From the NCBI RefSeq assembly GCF_024753255.1, contig NZ_JANUHA010000001.1, positions 558,001 to 622,000 on the forward strand: DNA of 64,000 bases, read 5' to 3'. Below the pieces are notes generated by a model. That model ran no database searches and had not been told where the DNA came from. It worked only from the letters and a program-made list of their open reading frames with translations. Positions 55,467-64,000 of the stretch are shown here, in pieces. Each line of letters starts with the position of its first letter. Position 1 is the first letter of the stretch. The position numbers and the translations under genes were made by a program. Source of the DNA: Massilia agri (GTDB lineage: Bacteria; Pseudomonadota; Gammaproteobacteria; Burkholderiales; Burkholderiaceae_D).

Positions 55467-56330
55467 ATGAAGCTCGCCGTTCGCACCCTCGTCGTTGCCG
55501 CCCTGCTGGCTTGCGCCAGCGCCCATGCCCAGTCCCCCGCTGCCGCTGCCGGGCAGATCGCCGTCGGCTCGAAACCTTACGCAGTACAAGCTTCCATCGC
55601 CGGCGCCGGCCGCTACACCGTCATCTTCGAATCCGGCTTCGGCACCGGCCTGAGCGCCTGGCGCAAGGTGGCGCCGGAACTGGCCAAGGACGCGCGAGTC
55701 GTCACCTACTCGCGCGCCGGCCACGGCACGTCCGAAGCAAGGCCTAAACCGCGCACCATCGCGCAGAACACCAACGAGCTCGAACAGCTGATCGCCGCGC
55801 AGAAGCTGGCGCCGCCCTTCATCCTCGTCGGCCACTCCTACGGCGGCCTGCTGGCGCGCGCCTATGCGGCACGCCACCCCACACAGGTGGCCGGCCTGGT
55901 GCTGGTCGATCCGAGCGACGAACGCTTCAACGCCGCCCTGCGCAAGCTCGATGCCAAGCGTGCTGCGGACGACGACGCCCAGTTCGCGGCCATCGTCCCG
56001 CCCAAGTTCAAGCCCGAGCTCGCGTTGCTGCAGCCGGTGCTCGACGGCGCCGCGCCGCCCTATTCCGGCAAGCTGCCGGACGTGCCAACCGTGGTCCTGA
56101 CCTCGGTGCAGCAGGCCGGGAAGCCGATGTTCTTCCTCGAGACCGCGGACGCGGTGGCGATCAAGAAGTCGCTGCACGCGGACTTCCTGCGCCAGTTCAG
56201 CAAGGGTTCGCAGGTGGTAACGGAGAAGAGCGGCCACAATATCCAGCTGGAGGAGCCGGAACTGGTGATCGCCGCGGTCAGGGAAGTGATTGCCCTGGCT
56301 GATCAGAAAGGCGTGCAGGCCGCACGCTAG
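55467..56330 (+). CDS. Alpha/beta hydrolase, exported
   Basis: This 287-residue protein has a signal peptide (MKLAVRTLVVAALLACASAHA). The fold shows the oxyanion segment VIFESGFGTGLSAWRKV, the nucleophile Ser124 in VGHSYGGLLARAYAARHP, Asp148 in LVDPSDERF and His257 in KSGHNIQLEEPELV. It fits the broad serine hydrolase group close to haloalkane-dehalogenase/esterase-like proteins; the exact reaction is unknown. GGAAGG precedes the ATG. It is a single gene, 61 bp after the LysR remnant. Confidence 0.9.
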   Translation: MKLAVRTLVVAALLACASAHAQSPAAAAGQIAVGSKPYAVQASIAGAGRYTVIFESGFGTGLSAWRKVAPELAKDARVVTYSRAGHGTSEARPKPRTIAQNTNELEQLIAAQKLAPPFILVGHSYGGLLARAYAARHPTQVAGLVLVDPSDERFNAALRKLDAKRAADDDAQFAAIVPPKFKPELALLQPVLDGAAPPYSGKLPDVPTVVLTSVQQAGKPMFFLETADAVAIKKSLHADFLRQFSKGSQVVTEKSGHNIQLEEPELVIAAVREVIALADQKGVQAAR

Positions 56331-56370
56331 GAGTAAATCGACTCACTAATTGCTGTCGAAAGGAAGCGTC

Positions 56371-56670
56371 ATGTATCGGTGCCCACATTGTCGTGACTTG
56401 TCCATATCGTGGCGTGCGCAATTTTCACCGCCCTTCGACGGCCGAACCAAATGCCCAAGTTGCGGCGCAGAACTGAAGATCAAGCTAAAAGCTTCCAATC
56501 TTCTTTTAGCCATTTACCTGGGCGGGCGCGGACTACTGGGCTTGCTCTTCGATATCCGCTTCGATCCGGGACTCTTCTGGGAAATCTGGATTGTCGTCAT
56601 CCTGGCTTTCCTCCAGGTGCGTCTCAGCGCATACAGGGAAGTAAGCGGCCCCAAACATTACTCGCATTGA
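56371..56670 (+). CDS. Zinc-ribbon membrane protein, hypothetical
   Basis: This 99-residue protein has an N-terminal zinc ribbon with CPHC (residues 4-7) and CPSC (about 30-33). It is followed by two hydrophobic segments (ASNLLLAIYLGGRGLLGLLF and PGLFWEIWIVVILAFLQVRL). The ribosome-binding site AAGGAAG precedes the ATG at 56371. This domain order resembles small CXXC-CXXC membrane proteins found singly in many proteobacteria, with no assigned function. It converges with the glk-hexR gene, with 101 bp between stops in which I see no clear terminator. Confidence 0.75.
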   Translation: MYRCPHCRDLSISWRAQFSPPFDGRTKCPSCGAELKIKLKASNLLLAIYLGGRGLLGLLFDIRFDPGLFWEIWIVVILAFLQVRLSAYREVSGPKHYSH

Positions 56671-56771
56671 TTGGATCGATAGCAGGCCGCAAGCTGCGCG
56701 ACTATTTCGCCAGGCGCCCCGATCGAGCGGCCATGTTCCGGATCCGTCCAAATGAGGACGGTCGACAACGC

Positions 56772-58634
56772 CTAGCTGTCCAGGTGCGAGATCAGGAGCC
56801 GGCGCGGGTCGGCGCCTTCGGTCTCCCCGTGCTGGCCGTCGACCGAAATCCCGACCGCGAGGATGTCGATCAAGAGCAGTTGCAGGATGCGCGAGATCAT
56901 CGACAGGAAGCTGGTGCTGTCCTCCGCATGGTCCACTGCCAGGCACACGGTTGCCTTGCGCGCCAGCGGCGACTGGCTGTTGCTGATCACGATGACGTCG
57001 GCGCCGGCGCGGCGCGCGATGTCCACGGCTTCCAGCAGCTCGGCGATGCTGCCCGAATTCGACACGGCGATCACCACGTCTCCCGGCTGCAGCAGTTCCG
57101 CCGCCAGCTTGAACAGGTGCGAGTCGCCGTACAGCGAGGTCGGGATGCGGAAGCGGAAGAATTTGTGCTGCCCGTCCAGCGCCACCGCGCGCGAATTCCC
57201 CATCGCGAAAAACTCGACACGGCGTGCGCGGCTCACCAGCTCGATGGCCCGGTCGAGCGAGCGCACGTCGAGCTGGTCGCGGAAGCGCAGGATGGCGGAG
57301 ACCGTGTTGTCGATCACCTTGGCCGACAGGTCATGGGTGCTGTCGCTGGTGCGCACCTGGCTGTGGCGCACCGGGATCGCTCCGGTCAGGCTGCTGGCGA
57401 ACTTCAGCTTGAACTCGGCCAGGCCCTGGAAGCCGAGCGAGCGGCAGAAGCGGATCACGGTCGGCTGGCTGACGTCGGCCAGGCGCGCGATTTCGGCGAT
57501 CGGCTCGTTCAGCACCAGGCGCGGCTGCTCGATGACGAGGGCCGCCACGCGCTGCTCGGCCGGGCTCAAGCTGTGGCGCAGGTTCTGCACCCGCTCCATC
57601 AGGGTGTTGGCGCCGCTGCGGCCGCGCAGGTGCTCGGCCAGGATGGTCGCCACGCCGTGCAGCGCCGGATAGGGCGCGCTGATCACGTAGGTCGGGATTT
57701 GCGCGATGTAATCCGTGAAGCGCCCCTTGGCCTCGAAGCGTGCGCGAAACGGTGACCTGGCGAACCACTCGCCCATGCGCGGCACGATGCCGCCGCCGAT
57801 GAAGATGCCCCCAAAAGCGCCCAGGGTCACCGCCAGGTTGGCGGCTGCGGCGCCCAGCATGCCGCAGAAGCACTCCAGCACTTCCAGGCACAGCGGGTCC
57901 TGCGACTCGAGCGCGCAGGCGATGATGTCGGCCGCCTTTCGCGGCGGCGCATCGACGCCGTTGCGTTCGGCCAGCGCCCGGTGGATGATTTCCATGCCGG
58001 GGCCGGAGATCAGGCGCTCGTTCGACACGTGCTGCCATTCGCGCCAGGCGGTCTGCAGGATGGCGAATTCGCGCTCGTCGCCGGGTGCGAAGTTCACGTG
58101 GCCGCCTTCGCTGCCGAGGGTGACGAAGCCGTCCTCGGTCGGGATCACGCCCGAGACGCCGAGGCCGGTGCCCGGACCGAGCACGCCGATCACGGCCTTC
58201 GGCACAGGCGAACCCTGCCCCACCTGCATCAGGTCTTTCTCGCCGAAGCCGGGAATCGCCATCGCCAGCGCGGTGAAGTCGTTCACGATCAGGAGCGTGG
58301 CCAAGCCCAGCTCGCGGCGCACGGCGTCGGTCGAGAACTGCCAGTCGCGGTTGGTCATGCGGACGAAGTCGCCGCTGATCGGATTGGCCACCGCGAGCGC
58401 CGCATGGTGCAGCTTGAGGTTGGCGTGGTCCTGCAGGTAGTAGCGCAGCAGGGGGACGATGCCTTCGAAGTCCTCGCACTTGAGCACGCGCACGGCGCCG
58501 AAGCTGCCGGGCGCCGTCTGCAGGGCCAGGCGCGCGTGGGTCGCGCCGATGTCCGCCAGCAGGCGCGGTCCGTCGGCGAATGCCGTGCGCGCGGACTTCT
58601 CCGCGAAGCTGGTCGCCTCCTGCTGGCTTCCCAT
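56772..58634 (-). CDS. Bifunctional glucokinase / RpiR-family (HexR-like) regulator
   Basis: This is a 620-residue fusion. Residues about 25-335 are a Glk-type glucokinase: LLADIGATHARLAL (phosphate 1), VNDFTALAMAIPGFG, GPGTGLGVSGVI and GSEGGHVNFAP. From about 345 an RpiR helix-turn-helix (SLSPAEQRVAALVIEQPRLVLNEPIAEIARLADVSQPTVIRFCRSLG) leads to a SIS sugar-phosphate-binding domain (EFFAMGNSRAVALDGQHKFFR, VVIAVSNSGSIAELLEAVDIA). Such fusions are known in Burkholderiales and couple glucose phosphorylation to control of Entner-Doudoroff genes. Its ATG overlaps the alpha-glucosidase stop (TAATG). Confidence 0.96.
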   Translation of the reverse strand: MGSQQEATSFAEKSARTAFADGPRLLADIGATHARLALQTAPGSFGAVRVLKCEDFEGIVPLLRYYLQDHANLKLHHAALAVANPISGDFVRMTNRDWQFSTDAVRRELGLATLLIVNDFTALAMAIPGFGEKDLMQVGQGSPVPKAVIGVLGPGTGLGVSGVIPTEDGFVTLGSEGGHVNFAPGDEREFAILQTAWREWQHVSNERLISGPGMEIIHRALAERNGVDAPPRKAADIIACALESQDPLCLEVLECFCGMLGAAAANLAVTLGAFGGIFIGGGIVPRMGEWFARSPFRARFEAKGRFTDYIAQIPTYVISAPYPALHGVATILAEHLRGRSGANTLMERVQNLRHSLSPAEQRVAALVIEQPRLVLNEPIAEIARLADVSQPTVIRFCRSLGFQGLAEFKLKFASSLTGAIPVRHSQVRTSDSTHDLSAKVIDNTVSAILRFRDQLDVRSLDRAIELVSRARRVEFFAMGNSRAVALDGQHKFFRFRIPTSLYGDSHLFKLAAELLQPGDVVIAVSNSGSIAELLEAVDIARRAGADVIVISNSQSPLARKATVCLAVDHAEDSTSFLSMISRILQLLLIDILAVGISVDGQHGETEGADPRRLLISHLDS

Positions 58635-60280
58635 TATTTGGTGTCCGCCGGGATGCTGCCGAACCAGGCGCCGTAGGGCGGCAGGCTCACGCGGCCGCCG
58701 GCGGCCTCGCCCGGCAGGCCTTGCGCATCCAGCGCCGTGGCCTGGCCGCTTGCCGGCCAGTCGAAGCTGACCGGCTCGCTGCTGAGGTTGAAGGCGGCCA
58801 GCACGCTGTCCATGCCCTCGACGTCACGACGCAGGGCCAGCACCGGTTCGGGTGCGTCGAAGAAGTCGATGTCGCCGCGGGTCAGTTGCGGCATGGTCTT
58901 GCGCCAGGCGATGAAGCGGCGCTGGAAGTTCAGCATCGAATCCGGATCCTTGTCCTGCGCTTCGACGTTGGCGGCCAGGTGCGGCGCGGCCACCGGCAGC
59001 CAGGGCGTGCCGCGGGTGAAGCCGGCGTTCGGTGCTTCGCCCGTCCACGGCATCGGGGTGCGGCAGCCGTCGCGGCCCTTGAACTCGGGCCAGAAGGTGA
59101 TGCCGTAGGGGTCCTGCAGGAGTTCAAAGGGGACGTCCGCTTCCGTCAGCGCCAGTTCGTCGCCCTGGTAGAGGCAGGGCGTGCCCTTGAGCGAGAGCTG
59201 CATCGCCAGCACCAGCTTGCCCAGGCTTGGGGTCGCGCATTGGCCTGCTGCGCCACCCCAGCGGGTCATCACGCGGATGGCGTCGTGGTTGCCGACCGAC
59301 CAGGAGGCCCAGCCGTCCTTCACGCGCTCCTTGAATTCCTCGACCTGCTTGCGGATGTGGGCTGCCGTGAATTCCGGCGTGAGCAGGTTGAAGCTGTAGG
59401 CCATGTGCAGCTTGTCGCCGCCCTCGGTGTACTCGGCCATTTGCGCCAGCGCGTCGTCCGAGCTGACTTCGCCGATCGACACCGCGCCGAACTCGTTCAG
59501 CTGGGCACGCACGCGCTGCAGGAAGGCGACGTTCTCCGGCTGGGTCTTGTCGTAGATGTGGGCCTGCATGCCGTAGGGGTTCACGTCCGTGACGGTGGAC
59601 GTGTCGCGCACCAGGGCCGGCGGATTGCTGCGCAGCTGGCGGTCATGGAAGTGGAACACGCAGGCGTCCATGCGCACGCCGTCCACGCCGCGTGCGAGCC
59701 AGAAGCGCTGCGCATCCAGGTGGGCCTGCTGCACCTCCGGGTTGTGGAAGTTCAGCTGCGGCTGGCTGGTGAGGAAGTTGTGCATGTAGTACTGCTTGCG
59801 GCGGGTGTCCCACTGCCAGGCCGAGCCGCCGAAGACCGACAGCCAGTTGTTCGGCGGGCAGCCGTCCGGCAGCGGATCGGCCCAGACGTACCAGCTTGAC
59901 TTCGGATTGTCGCGGCTCTTGCGGCTTTCGACGAACCAGGGGTGGGTGTCGGCGGTGTGCGACATCACCTGGTCGATCATGATCTTCAGGCCCAGGCTGT
60001 GCGCTTTCGCGATCAGCCTGTCGAAGTCGGCCAGGGTGCCGAACAGCGGGTCGACGTCGCAGTAGTCGGCGATGTCGTAGCCGAAGTCCTTCATCGGCGA
60101 CTTGAAGAAGGGAGACAGCCAGACGATGTCCACGCCCAGGCTCGCGATGTAGTCGAGCTTCTCGGTGATGCCGGCCAGGTCGCCCACGCCGTCGCCGTTG
60201 GTGTCGAGGTAGCTGCGCGGGTAGACCTGGTAGATGATGGCTTCTTTCCACCAGTCGGGGTTGGTCGAGATCTGGGTCAT
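58634..60280 (-). CDS. GH13 alpha-glucosidase
   Basis: This 548-residue cytoplasmic enzyme releases glucose from maltose-type oligosaccharides (GH13 subfamily of alpha-glucosidase/oligo-1,6-glucosidase). It starts MTQISTNPDWWKEAIIYQVYPRSYLDTNGDGVGDLAGI. The nucleophile is Asp205 in GVDGVRMDACVF, the acid/base Glu271 in SIGEVSSDD and the stabilising Asp333 in VGNHDA. Its last base is shared with the glk-hexR start, so glucose released is handed to a co-translated kinase. A strong promoter lies 34-62 bp upstream. Confidence 0.96.
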   Translation of the reverse strand: MTQISTNPDWWKEAIIYQVYPRSYLDTNGDGVGDLAGITEKLDYIASLGVDIVWLSPFFKSPMKDFGYDIADYCDVDPLFGTLADFDRLIAKAHSLGLKIMIDQVMSHTADTHPWFVESRKSRDNPKSSWYVWADPLPDGCPPNNWLSVFGGSAWQWDTRRKQYYMHNFLTSQPQLNFHNPEVQQAHLDAQRFWLARGVDGVRMDACVFHFHDRQLRSNPPALVRDTSTVTDVNPYGMQAHIYDKTQPENVAFLQRVRAQLNEFGAVSIGEVSSDDALAQMAEYTEGGDKLHMAYSFNLLTPEFTAAHIRKQVEEFKERVKDGWASWSVGNHDAIRVMTRWGGAAGQCATPSLGKLVLAMQLSLKGTPCLYQGDELALTEADVPFELLQDPYGITFWPEFKGRDGCRTPMPWTGEAPNAGFTRGTPWLPVAAPHLAANVEAQDKDPDSMLNFQRRFIAWRKTMPQLTRGDIDFFDAPEPVLALRRDVEGMDSVLAAFNLSSEPVSFDWPASGQATALDAQGLPGEAAGGRVSLPPYGAWFGSIPADTK

Positions 60281-60313
60281 GGCTGGTCCGTCAGGGTTCG
60301 TGGAATTCTAGGC

Positions 60314-60342
60314 AATATACAGGATCGAGAAAAAGTTGACAA
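60314..60342 (-). promoter_or_regulatory. Promoter of the alpha-glucosidase/glk-hexR operon
   Basis: Minus-strand TTGTCA (60342-60337), a 17-bp spacer and TATATT (60319-60314). The predicted start near 60307 gives a short UTR. The rest of the 260-bp divergent gap is AT-rich and holds a TTGAATTCAA palindrome and GTAG-N5-CTAC, but no clear promoter for the transporter. Confidence 0.65.
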
Positions 60343-60540
60343 TTACCCAGCATCAGACAATTTGCAAACATAACCCTTTGAATTCAATTACTTACAAAAT
60401 CCTCCCTTCCAGAGTCCCGAAACGCGAAGTAGCTAAACTACGAAAGTTCTGTATCTCGTTTGTTTCACAGCGATATTTTTATTGCAAAGTTCCATGAGCT
60501 CGGCATAGGATCGCGTCTGTTTCGATTTCCCGAGGACGCC

Positions 60541-62121
60541 ATGAATTCTCCAGCACCGGCCGAGGTCAAAAGCGCAGGCCGCATGCCGCGCCAGATCCCC
60601 TACATCATCGCCAACGAAGGTTGCGAGCGCTTCAGCTTCTACGGGATGCGCAACATCCTGACGCCCTTCCTGATCTCGACCCTGCTGCTCTTCGTGGCCC
60701 AGGAACATCGCGCCAGCGAAGCCAAGCATGTGTTCCACACCTTCATGATGGGCGTGTACTTCTTCCCGCTGCTGGGCGGCTGGCTGGCCGACCGCTTCTT
60801 CGGCAAGTACAACACCATCTTCTGGTTCAGCCTCATCTACTGCGCCGGCCACGCCTGCCTCGCCATCTTCGAGCACAGCGTCGAGGGCTTCTACTTCGGC
60901 CTGTTCCTGATCGCCTTCGGCTCGGGCGGCATCAAGCCGCTGGTGGCCTCGTTCGTGGGCGACCAGTTCGACAAGACGAACAAGGACAAGGCGAAGGTGG
61001 TGTTCGACGCCTTCTACTGGATCATCAACTTCGGCTCCTTCTTCGCTTCGCTGCTGATGCCGCTCTTCCTGCGCGACTACGGCCCCTCGGTGGCCTTCGG
61101 CATCCCGGGCATCCTGATGTTCATTGCCACCATGGTCCTGTGGAGCGGCAAGAAGAAGTACGTGCACGTGCCCCCAAGCCAGAGCGACCCGCATTCCTTC
61201 CTGCGCGTGGTGCGCACCGCCTTGTTCGCGCAGCAGGCGGGCAAGGGCCGTCCGGGCCTGGTCGTCGCCGCGTTTGCCGCGGCGGCGGCTGTCGCCTCGC
61301 TGGCCATGACCCCGAGCTGGGGCTTCGTGATCGCCGCCTGCACCGCCCTCGTGCTGCTGCTGGCCGGCATCGGCATCGGCGCCTCGCTGCAGCTCGAGCG
61401 CGCCCGCGGCGCCCATCCCGACATCGCGGTGGACGGCGTACGCGCCGTGCTGCGCATCCTGATCGTGTTCGGCCTGGTCACGCCCTTCTGGTCGCTGTTC
61501 GACCAGAAGGCTTCGACCTGGATCGTGCAGGCCAACGCCATGTCGACCGAAGTGAACCTGTTCGGCTGGACCTTCGACGTCATTCCCGCCCAGATGCAGG
61601 CGCTCAATCCGCTGCTGGTGATGATCCTCATCCCCTTCAACAACCTGGTGCTGTTCCCGCTGCTGACAAAAGTGGGCCTGATCCCGACCGCCCTGCGCCG
61701 CATGACCGCCGGCATTGCCTTCTCGGCGCTGGCCTGGATCGTGGTGGGCAACCTGCAGGTGCAGCTGGACGCGGGCGACGCGGTGTCGATCGCCTGGCAG
61801 ATCCTGCCGTATGCCCTCCTGACGCTGGGCGAGGTGCTGGTCTCGGCCACCGGTCTCGAATTCGCCTACAGCCAGGCGCCTGCCTCGATGAAGGGCGTGA
61901 TCATGGCGCTGTGGTATCTGGCGGTCACCGTCGGCAACCTGTGGGTGCTGATCGTGAACGCGGGCGTGAAGAACGAGGCCGTGATCGCCCACATCGAAAG
62001 CTCCGGTGTGGGGGTGATGGCCTTCCAGATGTACTTCTTCGCCGGCTTCGCGCTGCTGGCGGCCCTGGTGTTCGGGCTGTACGCCAAGCGTTACAAGATG
62101 GTCGATCACTACCGCGGCTGA
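60541..62121 (+). CDS. POT-family proton-dependent oligopeptide transporter
   Basis: This 526-residue inner-membrane symporter of di- and tripeptides carries the family's ExxERF motif in ANEGCERFSFYGMRNILTPF. The PTR2 signature FGSGGIKPLVASFVGDQFDKTNKDK is also present, as are about 14 hydrophobic segments. The ATG at 60541 follows CGAGGACGCC; an upstream in-frame start lacks a ribosome-binding site. It is divergent from the alpha-glucosidase operon and upstream of the pullulanase gene, a peptide transporter in an otherwise carbohydrate-focused neighbourhood. Confidence 0.95.
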   Translation: MNSPAPAEVKSAGRMPRQIPYIIANEGCERFSFYGMRNILTPFLISTLLLFVAQEHRASEAKHVFHTFMMGVYFFPLLGGWLADRFFGKYNTIFWFSLIYCAGHACLAIFEHSVEGFYFGLFLIAFGSGGIKPLVASFVGDQFDKTNKDKAKVVFDAFYWIINFGSFFASLLMPLFLRDYGPSVAFGIPGILMFIATMVLWSGKKKYVHVPPSQSDPHSFLRVVRTALFAQQAGKGRPGLVVAAFAAAAAVASLAMTPSWGFVIAACTALVLLLAGIGIGASLQLERARGAHPDIAVDGVRAVLRILIVFGLVTPFWSLFDQKASTWIVQANAMSTEVNLFGWTFDVIPAQMQALNPLLVMILIPFNNLVLFPLLTKVGLIPTALRRMTAGIAFSALAWIVVGNLQVQLDAGDAVSIAWQILPYALLTLGEVLVSATGLEFAYSQAPASMKGVIMALWYLAVTVGNLWVLIVNAGVKNEAVIAHIESSGVGVMAFQMYFFAGFALLAALVFGLYAKRYKMVDHYRG

Positions 62122-62158
62122 TTATTTACCTGACTGGCGGGGCTGCTGCCGCGTGACA

Positions 62159-62186
62159 GCGTGGGCGGGAGGTCCCGCCCACCTAA
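62159..62186. repeat. Solo REP hairpin (half of the REPIN family)
   Basis: GTGGGCGGG/CCCGCCCAC forms a perfect 9-bp stem with loop AGGT. The unit matches the right arm of REPIN copy 1 (GCGTGGGCGG...CCGCCCACC) but has lost the terminal CCTAC and the inverted partner. It ends 1 bp before the pullulanase ATG. Confidence 0.75.
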
Positions 62187-62187
62187 C

Positions 62188-64000
62188 ATGCTTACACTCC
62201 GATACCTCGCCCTCGCGGCCACTGCCCTCGCCTCTTCCGCCCACGCCGCCGTGCCGCTCGCGGCCTGCGACGATCCCGCCTTCCAGCAGGTCCTGCACGC
62301 GTCGAACGCCACGCTGGACGCCCGTGCCGTCTGGCTCGACGGCCGGCGCCTGACCTGGCCCGGCGCCAACGCCGGCACCTTCAAGCTCTATCACTCCGCC
62401 ACGGCCGCCATCGTCGCGACGCCGGGCGCGAAGGTCGCGGGCGCCGATGGCGCCCTGGTGCTCGCGCCGTCCGCCACGGCCGTGCCTGCCCGCTTCAGGT
62501 ATGTGGCGAACGGCCCCGTGCTGGCGCTGGGTGCGGCCGACCTGAAACGCGTCAAGGAGCTGCACCGCGGCCAGCTGGTGCTGGTGCAGGAAGCCCCTGA
62601 CGGCACGGTACGCGACGCGACCCGCATCCAGGCGGCAGGCGCGCTGGATGATTTGTACGCGGCAGCCGAGAACATCGCCGACCTGGGCGCCACGCCGAAG
62701 AAGAATCGCACCACCTTCCGCCTGTGGGCCCCGACCGCCCGCAACGTCGCCGTCTGCACCTACGACAGCGGCAGCGGCCGCGCGAGCGCCGTGCACGAGA
62801 TGGCCTTCGACGGTCGCACCGGCGCCTGGGAAGCCCAGGTATCCAGGGATCTCTCGGGCAGCTACTACAGGTACGCCGTGGACGTGGCCGTCAACGGCAT
62901 GGGACTGGTGCGCAACCTCGTCACCGACCCGTATTCCGTCAGCCTGACCACGGACTCGAAGCGCAGCTACGTCGCCGACCTCGACGCGCCGGCGCTCAAG
63001 CCCAAGGGCTGGGACGCCACCCGCGCGCCGAACACGGTGAAAGCCCAGACCGACATGGTCATCTACGAGCTGCACGTGCGCGACTTCTCGATCAACGACC
63101 CCAGCGTGCCGGAACAGAAGCGCGGCAAGTACACGGCTTTCGGGGAGACGAACTCGAACGGCATGCGCCACCTGAAGGCCCTGGCCAGCGCCGGCCTGAC
63201 CGACATCCACCTGCTGCCCGTGTACGACATCGGCAGCGTGCCGGAAAAGGATTGCGCCGTGCCGCAACCTGCGGGCAGCCCGGACGGCGAAAGCCAGCAG
63301 GCCCTCACCCGCAAGACCGCGCACACGGACTGCTTCAACTGGGGCTATGACCCCTACCACTACAGCGCACCGGAAGGCAGCTACGCGAGCGACCCGTCGG
63401 ATGGTGCACGCCGCATCCTGGAATTCCGTCAAATGGTGATGGACCTGCACCGGTCCGGCCTGCGCGTCGGTACCGATGTGGTCTACAACCACACCTTCAT
63501 CGCCGGCCAGGAAGAAAAGTCGGTGCTGGACCGCGTGGTGCCGGGTTACTACCACCGCCTGAACGCGTTGGGGACCATCGAACGCTCCACCTGCTGCGAC
63601 AACACGGCCACCGAGAACCGCATGATGGCCAAGCTGATGATCGACTCCGCGGAACTCTGGACCCGCCACTACAAGATCGACTCCTTCCGCTTCGACCTGA
63701 TGGGCCACCAGCCGCGCGAAGCGATGGAGCGCCTGCAGAAGCGCGTCGACAAGGCCGCGGGCCGCCACGTCCAGCTGATCGGCGAAGGCTGGAACTTCGG
63801 CGAGGTGGCCAACGGCGCGCGCTTCGTACAGGCGTCCCAGCTGTCGCTGAACGGTTCCGGCATCGGCACCTTCAGCGACCGCGCACGCGACGCCGTGCGC
63901 GGCGGCAGCGCCGGCGACTCGGGCGAGGCGATGATCCGCCGCCAGGGCTATATCAACGGCCTGGTCTACGATCCGAACGCGCTGGGCGGCGAGCACAAGA
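62188..64000 (+). CDS. Pullulanase-type alpha-1,6-glucosidase, exported, partial
   Basis: 604 residues are seen before the window ends. A signal peptide (MLTLRYLALAATALASSAHA) points to export. An N-terminal pullulanase N2-like region is followed by a CBM48/starch-branching-type domain (NRTTFRLWAPTARNVAVCTYD). The GH13 barrel has DMVIYELHVRDFSI, RVGTDVVYNHTF, nucleophile Asp503 in IDSFRFDLMGHQP and acid/base Glu533 in IGEGWNFGEV. It should debranch starch or glycogen outside the cytoplasm, feeding the alpha-glucosidase and glucokinase nearby. No normal ribosome-binding site exists: the REP hairpin fills that position. Confidence 0.93.
   Translation, partial: MLTLRYLALAATALASSAHAAVPLAACDDPAFQQVLHASNATLDARAVWLDGRRLTWPGANAGTFKLYHSATAAIVATPGAKVAGADGALVLAPSATAVPARFRYVANGPVLALGAADLKRVKELHRGQLVLVQEAPDGTVRDATRIQAAGALDDLYAAAENIADLGATPKKNRTTFRLWAPTARNVAVCTYDSGSGRASAVHEMAFDGRTGAWEAQVSRDLSGSYYRYAVDVAVNGMGLVRNLVTDPYSVSLTTDSKRSYVADLDAPALKPKGWDATRAPNTVKAQTDMVIYELHVRDFSINDPSVPEQKRGKYTAFGETNSNGMRHLKALASAGLTDIHLLPVYDIGSVPEKDCAVPQPAGSPDGESQQALTRKTAHTDCFNWGYDPYHYSAPEGSYASDPSDGARRILEFRQMVMDLHRSGLRVGTDVVYNHTFIAGQEEKSVLDRVVPGYYHRLNALGTIERSTCCDNTATENRMMAKLMIDSAELWTRHYKIDSFRFDLMGHQPREAMERLQKRVDKAAGRHVQLIGEGWNFGEVANGARFVQASQLSLNGSGIGTFSDRARDAVRGGSAGDSGEAMIRRQGYINGLVYDPNALGGEHK

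Overview
This window is a dense, high-GC stretch of bacterial chromosome. Gene content points to a betaproteobacterium of the Oxalobacteraceae, most like the Massilia/Telluria group. The evidence is a fused glucokinase-HexR protein beside a GH13 alpha-glucosidase, a zapB-zapA-6S RNA-EVE block, a TIGR04438 small Trp-rich protein, holC followed by a DUF2486-like protein, and an E3 subunit that carries its own lipoyl domain. The genus is an inference from gene content. I see no phage, integrase, insertion sequence with a transposase, CRISPR array, rRNA or tRNA. Mobile-type sequence is limited to a family of REP/REPIN palindromes and one atypical ORF.

Layout. 1-7.5 kb: a partial M49-type peptidase, a YCF48-like propeller protein, and a tripartite drug-efflux operon (HlyD, DHA2 MFS, NodT) divergent from its TetR regulator. 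7.6-9.2 kb: small conserved proteins and an AraC regulator. 9.3-15.1 kb: a chemoreceptor, then DUF2141 protein, carotenoid oxygenase, LytS-type kinase and LytTR regulator in one tightly packed unit. 15.2-21.6 kb: the pyruvate dehydrogenase operon aceE-aceF-lpdA on the minus strand. 21.9-28 kb: folD, M3 oligopeptidase, holC and a two-domain NHL/M23 protein. 28-36 kb: flavin monooxygenase, SIMPL protein, cytochrome c, LysR, lgt, hybrid kinase and small proteins. 36.1-40.1 kb: an exported molybdenum hydroxylase operon (triheme cytochrome, 2Fe-2S subunit, Mo subunit). 40.2-42.4 kb: TauE exporter, EVE protein, 6S RNA, zapA and a ZapB-like gene. 42.5-44.8 kb: groESL with CIRCE. 45-52.5 kb: LysR, YdeI-like, a YtrA-type GntR/ABC operon, an S9 peptidase and a lipoprotein. 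52.5-56.7 kb: alcohol dehydrogenase/LysR pair, an atypical ORF, a hydrolase and a zinc-ribbon protein. 56.8-64 kb: glucose/oligosaccharide genes (glk-hexR, alpha-glucosidase, a pullulanase cut by the window end) with a POT peptide transporter between them.

Most interesting signals. (1) Three paired, inverted REP units (REPINs) and one solo REP share a GTAGGGTGG...GCGTTCAA design; the conserved GTAG end supplies the TAG stop codon of three different genes. (2) The solo REP hairpin sits where the pullulanase ribosome-binding site should be. (3) The LytTR response regulator has no ATG/GTG/TTG start in its frame. (4) A low-GC ORF lies between a LysR gene and an apparent second copy of that gene's 3' end. 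(5) The ZapB-like gene appears to be transcribed from its own start codon (leaderless). (6) Several clean operator palindromes can be paired with adjacent regulators. I found no convincing new defence or mobile system.
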